From a bacterium (GTDB taxonomy: Bacteria > Patescibacteriota > Patescibacteriia > Patescibacteriales > Patescibacteriaceae), in NCBI GenBank assembly GCA_021818075.1, contig JAKAFD010000008.1:3572-22595 (forward strand): a DNA stretch of 19,024 bases, written 5' to 3'. Each line of letters opens with the position of its first letter. Positions within the stretch are counted from its first letter, which is position 1. Shown piece after piece: positions 13,463 to 19,024 of the stretch. The position numbers were made by a program, and so were the translations under genes. A model generated the notes under the pieces. It ran no database searches. It saw only the letters and a program-made list of their open reading frames with translations, and was not told where the DNA came from.

Positions 13463-13491
13463 ATTATACAAGGATTTTTAGTTTAGAGCAA
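13463..13491 (-). promoter_or_regulatory. LCP gene promoter (near-leaderless)
   Basis: Minus-strand TTGCTC (13491-13486), 17-nt spacer, TATAAT (13468-13463). Only 8 nt separate the -10 from ATG 13454, so transcription should begin at or within a few nt of the start codon. It is divergent from the promoter at 13525. Confidence 0.6.
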
Positions 13492-13524
13492 TATTGGCCA
13501 AAAGTAAAGGAAAAATGGCATATC

Positions 13525-13553
13525 TTGACAAATTTTGGCAGATATGCTATAAT
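13525..13553 (+). promoter_or_regulatory. Perfect consensus promoter
   Basis: TTGACA (13525-13530), 17-nt spacer ending TGC (extended -10), TATAAT (13548-13553): every element matches consensus. It drives the 74-aa membrane protein at 13607 with a leader of about 47 nt. Confidence 0.9.
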
Positions 13554-13606
13554 TATAGTAATACTTAGATAATTAGTTTTGTTCCTATAAAAATTGGGGG
13601 TATATA

Positions 13607-13831
13607 GTGAAAAATAAGCAAATTTCTTTAAAAATCTGCTTATATTGCAGTGTTTTTATCGCCATATTTGGCTTTTTAATGATGGGTGGTGAGCCAACAG
13701 ATCCTAAAGACATTGGCGCTACTGTTATTTACAGTCTCGCTGGCGTCGGTCTACTTTTATCAGGATCATGGTTATGCAGCTTTTTTAATAAGCGGCTAAA
13801 TAAAAATTTAGCTAATATTAAGAAAAATTAA
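13607..13831 (+). CDS. Small two-helix membrane protein, 74 aa
   Basis: GTG start preceded by a G-rich site (AATTGGGGGTAT, like that of the gene starting at 7808). The protein has a short basic N-terminus, two probable transmembrane helices (about residues 8-27 and 38-60) joined by the loop GGEPTDPKD, and a Lys/Asn-rich C-terminal tail, so both ends are predicted to be cytoplasmic. Isolated transcription unit: consensus promoter in front, terminator at 13855-13884 behind. I do not recognise a family. The strength of its promoter suggests a highly expressed membrane protein. Confidence 0.75.
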   Translation: MKNKQISLKICLYCSVFIAIFGFLMMGGEPTDPKDIGATVIYSLAGVGLLLSGSWLCSFFNKRLNKNLANIKKN

Positions 13832-13854
13832 GCGCCATCAGCAACAATAAGTTT

Positions 13855-13884
13855 AGCAGCCTCAATAAAATAAGGCTGCTTTTA
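13855..13884 (+). terminator. Terminator after the 74-aa membrane protein
   Basis: Perfect 8-bp stem AGCAGCCT / AGGCTGCT with a 10-nt A-rich loop and a short T-run (TTTTATTT). Confidence 0.88.
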
Positions 13885-13891
13885 TTTACTC

Positions 13892-13920
13892 TTGACAAAT
13901 ATTTAATACTATGATATAAT
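13892..13920 (+). promoter_or_regulatory. Perfect consensus promoter for the lipoprotein gene
   Basis: TTGACA (13892-13897), 17-nt spacer, TATAAT (13915-13920). It lies directly after the preceding terminator; the leader to ATG 13976 is about 48 nt and contains GGAGG. Confidence 0.9.
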
Positions 13921-13975
13921 ATAATAATTAGAACCTTGATAATTCACTTTATTTATCTATAAATTTGGAGGAAAA

Positions 13976-14533
13976 ATGAAAAAATCCTTAGGATTTTTGA
14001 CGCTTATGGTTGGCTTATTGCTGACAACCCTATTTTTGGACTCTTGCGGTTCAGTCGGAGCGGTCGGCACAAAAACCCGACCCAGAAAATCAATGTTAAA
14101 ATCTGCCCCGGAAGAACAACCGGACAGCTCTATCCAAAAAGGTCATCCAGAATGGTCAACCGCCGGCGAAGAAACAGCTGAAACCACTAACAGTGATGAT
14201 TTGGTCAATGTGACCAATCAAACAATGGTTAAAGGCAAAGTGGCGGTGCGGTTAATCAATTTCAACAACACCCCCCAGTCCTTGAAAATCCCGGTGATCA
14301 ATACTGTTTTAAGTAAAGAGGCGCCGGAAAAACTCACTCGCAAATATAAGTATCGGTTCGTAGGCGACATTAAATCTTTTACCGATTTTCCTTATACCCA
14401 ATACTTAACAGTCAAAGGTCAAGCCTCGGGTAAATATCCCGGCGACGCCTTAGTGGTTTCTCCGGTCAATAAAAAGCTGTATGTTTTTTCCAACGACTTG
14501 CCGGACTTGCATTGGTTTGAGATAAAGGAATAA
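13976..14533 (+). CDS. Predicted secreted lipoprotein, unknown function
   Basis: 185 aa. Strong GGAGG ribosome site. Lipoprotein-type signal peptide: MKK, hydrophobic core (residues 5-21), then L21-D-S-C24. Cys24 would be the lipidated residue, though Asp at -2 is unusual for a lipobox. A Ser/Thr/Glu/Pro-rich linker (about 30-75) leads to a C-terminal domain of about 100 residues rich in beta-strand patterns (KGKVAVRLINF, YKYRFVGD, GDALVVSPVNKKLYVFSND). The family is not recognised. It sits just upstream of lgt, which would supply its lipid, but in a separate unit with its own consensus promoter and terminator. Confidence 0.75.
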   Translation: MKKSLGFLTLMVGLLLTTLFLDSCGSVGAVGTKTRPRKSMLKSAPEEQPDSSIQKGHPEWSTAGEETAETTNSDDLVNVTNQTMVKGKVAVRLINFNNTPQSLKIPVINTVLSKEAPEKLTRKYKYRFVGDIKSFTDFPYTQYLTVKGQASGKYPGDALVVSPVNKKLYVFSNDLPDLHWFEIKE

Positions 14534-14562
14534 AAGACTAGCCAATCTTCCCCTTAGGCTAT

Positions 14563-14591
14563 AAACCCGTTTTTAATTAAGCGGGTTTTTT
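14563..14591 (+). terminator. Terminator after the lipoprotein gene
   Basis: AAACCCG / CGGGTTT 7-bp stem with a 12-nt AT-rich loop and a run of T residues. Confidence 0.9.
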
Positions 14592-14595
14592 ATTG

Positions 14596-14646
14596 GCGAA
14601 ATGAGTGAGAGCCAAGCAAATTTATTTGCTTGGCCGAGCGAATGAG
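14596..14646. repeat. Palindromic element before lgt
   Basis: A perfect 10-bp stem GCCAAGCAAA-TTTA-TTTGCTTGGC (14611-14634) is framed by near-identical direct repeats GCGAAATGAG (14596-14605) and GCGAATGAG (14638-14646). No T-run follows, so it is not a terminator; the previous gene already has one. It resembles a dispersed repeat unit. Confidence 0.6.
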
Positions 14647-14682
14647 CAACTACGGGATTAATATTCCTTAATTGCCAAAACT

Positions 14683-14691
14683 TGCTATAAT
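14683..14691 (+). promoter_or_regulatory. Extended -10 promoter for lgt
   Basis: TGC-TATAAT with no convincing -35 at the normal distance. The transcript should start near 14698, about 20 nt before the lgt ATG. Confidence 0.6.
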
Positions 14692-14717
14692 GAAATTAAC
14701 TAAATTTACCCTATTTT

Positions 14718-15554
14718 ATGATTAATTTTTTACACACTTTTACGCCAACGGCAGTGCTCGTGGCTTGGGGGCCGGTCACGATTTATTGGTATGGCCTGTT
14801 GATGGCTGTGGCCATGCTGGCGGCGATTATTACGGCCAGCCGACTGGGCCGCTGGTATCATCTCAAAGCCGAGGTGATTATGGATTTAAGTTTTTGGCTG
14901 ATTGTGAGCGGCGTCATCGGCGCCCGGCTGTATTATATTGGTTTGGAGTGGGATTATTTTAGCGGTAATCTCGGCGACATGGTTAAAATTTGGCAGGGCG
15001 GTTTGGCGATTCACGGCGGCATTATTGTCGGCTTGCTGGTGTTGTGGCTGTTTGCCCGTTTCCGGAAAATTAATTTTTGGCTGCTGGCGGCGGCGGTGGT
15101 GCCGGCGCTGGCGCTGGGCCAGGCTATCGGCCGCTGGGGCAATTATTTCAACCAGGAGTTGTTTGGTTTGCCGACCGGCGCGCCCTGGGGCATTCCCATC
15201 GCCGCCATTAACCGGCCAGCCGCTTATTTACAGAACAATTTTTTCCATCCGACTTTTTTGTACGAGTCCATCGGCACTTTGTTGCTGTTCGGTTTTTTGG
15301 TTTTGGCGCATTATTTGGCCGTTAAAGAAAACAAAAATCTAACTTTAAATCAGCGGGCGATTACTTTCGCTTATTTGATTTTTTATTCCGTGCTGCGTTT
15401 TGTACTGGAAGAATTTCGCGTGGACGCCACACCCATGGTCGGGCCTTGGCGCTGGCCGCAGGTGGTCAGCGCGGTGCTGGCCCTTGCGTCTTTGGCGATT
15501 TTAATTTATTCTGCTTTCCAACAGAAAAAAAAGTCTAAAACTCCATTTATTTAA
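14718..15554 (+). CDS. lgt: Prolipoprotein diacylglyceryl transferase
   Basis: 278-aa multi-pass membrane enzyme that adds diacylglycerol to the lipobox Cys of prolipoproteins. Family motifs are intact: IWQGGLAIH99GG, the Lgt signature GRWGNYFNQE (138-147, with R139, N142 and E147), HPTFLYES (177-184), and a late Arg motif LRFVLEEFR. About seven hydrophobic helices are visible. The ATG is preceded by a weak ribosome site. First gene of the lgt-yebC-ruvC unit; yebC begins 4 nt after its stop. The preceding gene is a predicted lipoprotein, a sensible substrate. Confidence 0.96.
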   Translation: MINFLHTFTPTAVLVAWGPVTIYWYGLLMAVAMLAAIITASRLGRWYHLKAEVIMDLSFWLIVSGVIGARLYYIGLEWDYFSGNLGDMVKIWQGGLAIHGGIIVGLLVLWLFARFRKINFWLLAAAVVPALALGQAIGRWGNYFNQELFGLPTGAPWGIPIAAINRPAAYLQNNFFHPTFLYESIGTLLLFGFLVLAHYLAVKENKNLTLNQRAITFAYLIFYSVLRFVLEEFRVDATPMVGPWRWPQVVSAVLALASLAILIYSAFQQKKKSKTPFI

Positions 15555-15558
15555 TATT

Positions 15559-16272
15559 ATGTCGGGCCATTCCAAGTGGGCGACAACTAAACGAGCCAAA
15601 GCTGTAGTGGACGCCAAGCGCGGCGCCGTTTTTACCAAATTCGCCAATGTGATTACTATTGCGGCCCGCAAAGGCGGCGACCCAACCAGCAATTTCAGCT
15701 TGCGTATGGCGATTGACAAGGCGCGCTCGGTTAATATGCCCAAAGACAATATTGAACGGGCGATTAAGCGCGGCACCGGCGAGTCGGGCGGCGCGGCGAT
15801 TGAAGAATTGATTTACGAGGGTATCGGTCCGGCACAGTCGCAGTTTATCGTTAAGTGCTTAACCGACAGCAAAAACCGCACGGCGGCCGCCATCCGCCAT
15901 TTGTTTGATAAATTCGGCGGGAGTTTGGGCGCGGTCATGTGGAATTTCGTTATCAAGGGCGTGATAGCAATCAACAAACAACAAATAGCAAACAACAACC
16001 TTGATGACTTAGAGTTGGAGTTGATTGATTTGGGCATAGATGATTTTATAGCTGAAGATGAAGGCGTGATAATTTACACCCAGCCGGGAGATTTGCAAAA
16101 GGTCAAGCAATGGTTGGAAAATAAACATATTGCTACCGAGTCGGCCGAGATTGAATATGTGGCCAAAGAAAAAAAAGAATTAACCGGTGAGGACAAAGTT
16201 AAGTTTGATAACTTTATTGAGGCTATAGACGATAATGAAGAGGTGGCGGAATATTATACGAACATAGTTTAA
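15559..16272 (+). CDS. yebC: YebC/PmpR family protein (TACO1-like)
   Basis: 237 aa, standard YebC length. It opens MSGHSKWATTKRAKAVVDAKR and continues with FTKFANVITIAARKGGDPTSNFSLR and MPKDNIERAIKRGTGE, the diagnostic N-terminal signatures. Family members are described as translation factors helping difficult (proline-rich) sequences and as DNA-binding regulators. Oddity: residues about 137-148 are encoded by A/C-rich low-complexity DNA (15968-16000, reading INKQQIANNN), the same kind of sequence as in the der-pth spacer. It falls in a variable loop between KGVI and LELIDLG. Tight spacing to lgt and ruvC indicates an operon. Confidence 0.96.
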   Translation: MSGHSKWATTKRAKAVVDAKRGAVFTKFANVITIAARKGGDPTSNFSLRMAIDKARSVNMPKDNIERAIKRGTGESGGAAIEELIYEGIGPAQSQFIVKCLTDSKNRTAAAIRHLFDKFGGSLGAVMWNFVIKGVIAINKQQIANNNLDDLELELIDLGIDDFIAEDEGVIIYTQPGDLQKVKQWLENKHIATESAEIEYVAKEKKELTGEDKVKFDNFIEAIDDNEEVAEYYTNIV

Positions 16273-16280
16273 ATTTTTCT

Positions 16281-16781
16281 ATGATAATTTTAGGCATTGA
16301 TCCCGGCATTGCCGATACTGGCTGGGGAGCGGTGGAAGATAAGGGCGGTAAATTGAAATGTTTGGGCTATGGGTCTATTAAAACCAAGGCCGGTTTGCCG
16401 ACCGCCGACCGCTTGGTGATTATCGCTGCCGAATTGAAAAAAATCATCAAGCAATTTGCGCCGGATGCGGTGGCGATTGAGGAATTGTTTTTTGCCAAAA
16501 ATGTTAAAACCGCCATGGTGGTCGGCCAAGCCCGGGGCGTCATTTTACTGGCTGTCCAACAAGCCGCTTTACCCATAGCGGAATTTAAACCGACTCAGGT
16601 TAAACAGGCGGTGGCCGCTTATGGCGCGGCTGGAAAAGCGCAGGTACAAAAGATGGTTGCCTTGATTTTAGGCTTAAAGGAACTGCCCCGACCTGACGAT
16701 GCCGCCGATGCTTTGGCCATGGCCATTTGCGGCTTGAATAGTCTTAATTTTTTGGCCAAAAAACAGGGTAAAAAGCGCTAA
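16281..16781 (+). CDS. ruvC: Holliday junction resolvase RuvC
   Basis: 166 aa. RNase H-fold nuclease that cuts Holliday junctions. It starts MIILGIDPGIADTGWG with catalytic D7; E67 in AIEELFF; and the C-terminal acidic pair D140 and D143 in PDDAADALA, matching the four-carboxylate site of E. coli RuvC (D7, E66, D138, D141). It begins 8 nt after yebC, the common yebC-ruvC neighbourhood; ruvA and ruvB do not follow here. Confidence 0.96.
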   Translation: MIILGIDPGIADTGWGAVEDKGGKLKCLGYGSIKTKAGLPTADRLVIIAAELKKIIKQFAPDAVAIEELFFAKNVKTAMVVGQARGVILLAVQQAALPIAEFKPTQVKQAVAAYGAAGKAQVQKMVALILGLKELPRPDDAADALAMAICGLNSLNFLAKKQGKKR

Positions 16782-16788
16782 TTTAGGT

Positions 16789-16817
16789 TTGACATTTAGT
16801 CTGTTTTACTATAATAT
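16789..16817 (+). promoter_or_regulatory. Promoter for the MBL-fold gene
   Basis: TTGACA (16789-16794) is followed by TATAAT at 15 nt (16810-16815) or TAATAT at 17 nt (16812-16817). The predicted leader of about 125 nt starts with a small hairpin AGGGG-taag-CCCCT (16824-16837), then an AT-rich stretch, then structured element copy B, ending 11 nt before the ATG. Confidence 0.6.
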
Positions 16818-16866
16818 TAAGGCAGGGGTAAGCCCCTCCTTTTAGGTTTTATTTTATAAATAAACT

Positions 16867-16937
16867 CTGGATCCCGGCTCGCATTCACTGCCTATAAGGC
16901 AGTTCATTTGGCCGGGACAAATGCTCACACGCATTTG
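16867..16937 (+). repeat. 71-nt structured element, copy B
   Basis: Same architecture as 4449-4519: CTGGATCCCGGCTCGC (16867-16882), a 25-nt variable hairpin (16883-16907; AT/AT base, TC/TC internal loop, ACTGCC/GGCAGT, 5-nt loop), TTGGCCGGGA (16908-16917), then CAAATGC-TCACAC-GCATTTG (16918-16937). Stem bases differ from copy A but pairing is kept. It lies in the predicted 5' leader of the MBL-fold gene and no Shine-Dalgarno site separates it from the ATG. Confidence 0.8.
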
Positions 16938-16948
16938 ATTTTAATTCT

Positions 16949-17602
16949 ATGTATTTAACTTGGTTAGGACACTCTTGTTTTAAATTGCAGGATAAAATCG
17001 GCCCGGACGGCATGGTGGTGGTGACCGACCCGTTTGACCCGGCCGTAGTCGGTTTGAAAATGCCGAGTTTGGAAGCGGACATCGTGACTATTAGCCACGA
17101 TCATCAGGACCATAATTATCTTAAAACCATTCGCAAAGAGCCGTTTGTGATTAACGCCGCCGGCGAATATGAGGTGCGCGGCGTATTTATTGAAGGCGTG
17201 GATTCTTGGCACGACGCCAAGGACGGAGCGGAGCGCGGCGGCAACCTGATTTATCGCATTGAAATTGACGATGTCTCGGTAACGCACTTGGGTGACTTAG
17301 GCGGCACGCTTAATACTAAACAATTAGAACGGCTGGAAGGCACTGACATTTTATTAATACCGGTTGGCGGCAAATACACCATTGACGCCCGTCAGGCGGT
17401 GGAAGTGATTAACCAAATTGAGCCGCGTATCGTTATTCCCATGCACTACCAAACCCCGGGCGTAAAAATCGCTTTAGACGGGGTGGATAAATTTATTAAA
17501 GAGTTGGGCTTGAAGCCGACTTATGAAGAAAAATTGAAAATCAGCAAGCGGGAATTACCGGTGGAGGATATGGAATTGGTCATTTTGCAGCTGCAAAATT
17601 AA
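16949..17602 (+). CDS. Metallo-beta-lactamase-fold hydrolase (UlaG/UPF0173-like)
   Basis: 217 aa. It starts directly with the fold's first strands, MYLTWLGHSCFKLQ, then carries the dimetal motif H50-D-H52-Q-D54-H55, a later GD in HLGDLGGTL (bridging Asp), and a final His in IPMHYQ. This resembles the L-ascorbate-6-phosphate lactonase / UPF0173 branch of small metal-dependent hydrolases. The substrate cannot be predicted. The leader upstream contains structured element copy B, and no clear ribosome site precedes the ATG. It is followed after 18 nt by the coiled-coil membrane protein. Confidence 0.88.
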   Translation: MYLTWLGHSCFKLQDKIGPDGMVVVTDPFDPAVVGLKMPSLEADIVTISHDHQDHNYLKTIRKEPFVINAAGEYEVRGVFIEGVDSWHDAKDGAERGGNLIYRIEIDDVSVTHLGDLGGTLNTKQLERLEGTDILLIPVGGKYTIDARQAVEVINQIEPRIVIPMHYQTPGVKIALDGVDKFIKELGLKPTYEEKLKISKRELPVEDMELVILQLQN

Positions 17603-17620
17603 TTTTTAAATTTTAATTAT

Positions 17621-18076
17621 ATGCCAAGGAGGAGCCAACACGACGAACCACACATTGACCCGGCAGAAATTGAACGCTTGAAGGAATTAATTGCCAAAGA
17701 AGAAGAGTTGGAGGCAGAGATGAGGCAGGAGGTGCGTGAAGCCGTTCAGGCTAGTGACAAAAAGTTAATCCGAGAATTGCACCGGCTGGAAAATAAAAAT
17801 CGCCGGCTGGTGATGTGGGTTGGGGTGATTGTGTTAATGCTGATTATTGTCAGTTTTTGGGTGTCGCGTTTGGATGTGATTATCACCCAGCCTTTGGCCA
17901 ATATTGATACCACCCAGAATTTTGATTTGGCAGAGGCCCGCGCCAATATGCAAACTATGGTGCAAGAAGTGGTGAAAAGTATTGAAGATATAAAGAAGCA
18001 AGCGGCCGCGCTGGAAGCGGAAACTAACAAAGCCACTTCTTCGGGGCCAATTAAAGTCAGTCCTAAACTGCCTTAG
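17621..18076 (+). CDS. Coiled-coil single-pass membrane protein, unknown
   Basis: 151 aa. A charged Glu/Lys/Arg-rich helical N-terminus (about residues 14-62, heptad-like), one transmembrane helix (about 63-81), then a second helical region (about 102-138) and a Ser/Pro-rich tail. The layout suggests a small oligomeric membrane protein with coiled coils on both sides. No family recognised. No Shine-Dalgarno site precedes the ATG, but AGGAGGAG lies just inside the gene (codons 3-5), with no suitable start behind it. Probably co-transcribed with the MBL-fold gene. Confidence 0.75.
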   Translation: MPRRSQHDEPHIDPAEIERLKELIAKEEELEAEMRQEVREAVQASDKKLIRELHRLENKNRRLVMWVGVIVLMLIIVSFWVSRLDVIITQPLANIDTTQNFDLAEARANMQTMVQEVVKSIEDIKKQAAALEAETNKATSSGPIKVSPKLP

Positions 18077-18078
18077 TA

Positions 18079-18139
18079 AATTTAATTCGCATGTGCTCCG
18101 ATGGACATCGGAGCTTTTCCCTGAAAGGGAAAATAACCT
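18079..18139 (+). repeat. gyrA leader tandem element, copy 1
   Basis: 17-nt conserved head AATTTAATTCGCATGTG (18079-18095), variable hairpin CTCCGAT-GGAC-ATCGGAG (18096-18113), then a 26-nt conserved tail (18114-18139) that contains a second hairpin TTTTCCC-TGAAA-GGGAAAA and ends TAACCT. It begins 2 nt after the preceding stop codon. Confidence 0.85.
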
Positions 18140-18140
18140 T

Positions 18141-18200
18141 AATTTAATTCGCATGTGCCGCGTTCGTAGTGCGGCTTTTCCCTGAAAGGGAAAATAACCT
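18141..18200 (+). repeat. gyrA leader tandem element, copy 2
   Basis: Identical 17-nt head (18141-18157) and 26-nt tail (18175-18200) to copy 1, 62 bp downstream of it, but with a different central hairpin: GCCGCG/TGCGGC around TTCGTAG (one G-T pair). It ends 4 nt before the gyrA ATG. The only ribosome-site candidate for gyrA, AAAGGGA (18185-18191), lies in the second hairpin. Confidence 0.85.
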
Positions 18201-18204
18201 AGTT

Positions 18205-19024
18205 ATGAAGAAAAAATTAAGCCCGAAACATAAGGCCGCTCCGGCGGCCGATAATAAACAACCCGGCCAAGCCAATCTGGATCTACACCAGGGGGCTTTG
18301 GTGGCACAGCCGATTGTCCAGGAAATGCGGACGTCTTATTTGGATTACGCCATGAGCGTCATTGTGGCGCGCGCTTTGCCGGATGTGCGCGACGGTTTGA
18401 AGCCGGTGCACCGCCGCATTTTGTACGCCATGTGGAATTTAGGCTTAAAGCCCAGCGCCAAGTTTCGCAAGTCGGCTACGGTGGTCGGTGAAGTTTTAGG
18501 TAAATACCATCCGCACGGCGATACGGCCGTCTATGATTCTATGGTGCGTATGGCGCAGGATTTTGCCATGCGTTATCCGCTAGTGCGCGGTCAGGGTAAC
18601 TTCGGTTCCATGGACGGCGACAACGCCGCAGCCATGCGTTACACCGAAGCCAAGCTGGCGGCCATTGCCGAGGAGATGCTCTTGGATATTGAGAAAAAAA
18701 CCGTTGACTTTATTCCCAACTTTGACGGCACCATAGAGGAGCCGCGCGTCTTGCCTTCCAAACTGCCTAACTTACTGCTTAACGGTTCTATGGGCATTGC
18801 CGTGGGTATGGCCACCAATATCCCGCCGCACAATTTGCGGGAAGTGGTGGCGGCCATTGAACATTTGGCCGATAACCCGGACGCCTCCATTGAGGATTTG
18901 ATGCAGTTTGTCCAGGGTCCGGATTTCCCCACCGGCGGCATTATTTATAACTCCAAGGATATTTTACAAGCTTACACCACCGGCCGCGGCGGTATTGTTA
19001 TGCGCGGCCAGGCCGAAATTGAAG
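18205..19024 (+). CDS. gyrA: DNA gyrase subunit A (3' end outside window)
   Basis: Breakage-reunion subunit of gyrase, which introduces negative supercoils; the first 273 codons are present. A basic, Ala-rich extension (about residues 1-30) precedes the conserved start VAQPIVQEMRTSYLDYAMSVIVARALPDVRDGLKPVHRR. The catalytic Tyr is Y146 (AAMRYTEAKL), equal to E. coli Y122. In the quinolone region HPHGDTAVYDSMVRMAQDF, Thr107 replaces E. coli Ser83 and D111 matches Asp87. Downstream, LPNLLLNGSMGIAVGMATNIPPHNL is intact. Start chosen at ATG 18205. ParC is possible in principle, but sequence and extension fit GyrA or the single type IIA subunit. Its leader carries the tandem structured repeat. Confidence 0.93.
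   Translation, partial: MKKKLSPKHKAAPAADNKQPGQANLDLHQGALVAQPIVQEMRTSYLDYAMSVIVARALPDVRDGLKPVHRRILYAMWNLGLKPSAKFRKSATVVGEVLGKYHPHGDTAVYDSMVRMAQDFAMRYPLVRGQGNFGSMDGDNAAAMRYTEAKLAAIAEEMLLDIEKKTVDFIPNFDGTIEEPRVLPSKLPNLLLNGSMGIAVGMATNIPPHNLREVVAAIEHLADNPDASIEDLMQFVQGPDFPTGGIIYNSKDILQAYTTGRGGIVMRGQAEIE

Noticed and set aside
13339..13572. Rightward frame of 77 codons overlapping the LCP gene start and the 13525 promoter
   Set aside because: It runs through two promoters and is antisense to LCP codons; no ribosome site or family resemblance.
18114..18139. Tail hairpin of the gyrA leader element as a rho-independent terminator
   Set aside because: The stem is followed by TAACCT rather than a T-run, and it is duplicated directly before a start codon.
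18079..18200. CRISPR array of two repeats
   Set aside because: The 17-18-nt centre is a palindrome rather than a spacer, there are only two units, and no cas gene is present.

Overview
The window looks like chromosomal DNA from a member of the Candidate Phyla Radiation (Patescibacteria), probably a Parcubacteria-type lineage. This is inferred from gene content and style, not from a marker-gene match: a short (133 aa) ATP synthase delta subunit, a 56-aa CxxC..CxxC protein, very tight gene packing, sparse Shine-Dalgarno sites, and a gene set dominated by core functions (RNR, Der, Pth, LCP, Lgt, YebC, RuvC, GyrA) with several small membrane proteins of unknown role. All stop codons are compatible with the standard bacterial code.

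Layout. 1-3017 (+): the 3' end of an ATP synthase operon, atpB (cut by the left edge), atpE, atpF, atpH, followed not by atpA but by a 359-aa protein with the catalytic motif set of a beta-carbonic anhydrase, then a terminator. 3026-3384: a small zinc-ribbon gene with its own promoter and a bidirectional terminator. 3394-7071 (-): nrdA and nrdB, a class I ribonucleotide reductase whose R2 subunit has the Glu/Phe signature of subclass Ic (Mn/Fe). Its promoter carries two NrdR boxes and a nearby perfect DnaA box. 7124-8510 (-): an envelope cluster, M23 peptidase plus two related small membrane proteins. 8645-9232 (+): a nucleoside-deoxyribosyltransferase-like gene with its own promoter and terminator. 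9236-13491 (-): tRNA-His, then LCP ligase, der, pth and a membrane-anchored methyltransferase in one transcriptional direction. 13525-14591 (+): two small single-gene units, each behind a perfect consensus sigma-70 promoter. 14683-16781 (+): lgt-yebC-ruvC. 16789-18076 (+): metallo-beta-lactamase-fold protein and a coiled-coil membrane protein. 18205-end (+): gyrA, cut by the right edge.

The most unusual content is non-coding. Two 71-nt elements (4449-4519 and 16867-16937) have identical length and identical conserved segments, but different stem sequences that remain paired through about nine compensatory base-pair changes. A second family, a 62-bp tandem duplication directly in front of gyrA, also keeps its flanks identical while the stem of its first hairpin has changed sequence and kept pairing. 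A third palindromic element lies before lgt, and A/C-rich low-complexity sequence occurs both in the der-pth spacer and inside yebC. These point to dispersed elements selected for folded structure as RNA or single-stranded DNA.

How the genes fit together: energy (ATP synthase membrane sector and stalk), dNTP supply (RNR, with predicted NrdR and possibly DnaA control), envelope building (LCP, M23, Lgt and a lipoprotein), translation upkeep (Der, Pth, YebC, tRNA-His) and DNA maintenance (RuvC, GyrA). No mobile-element transposase, phage gene or CRISPR array was seen.
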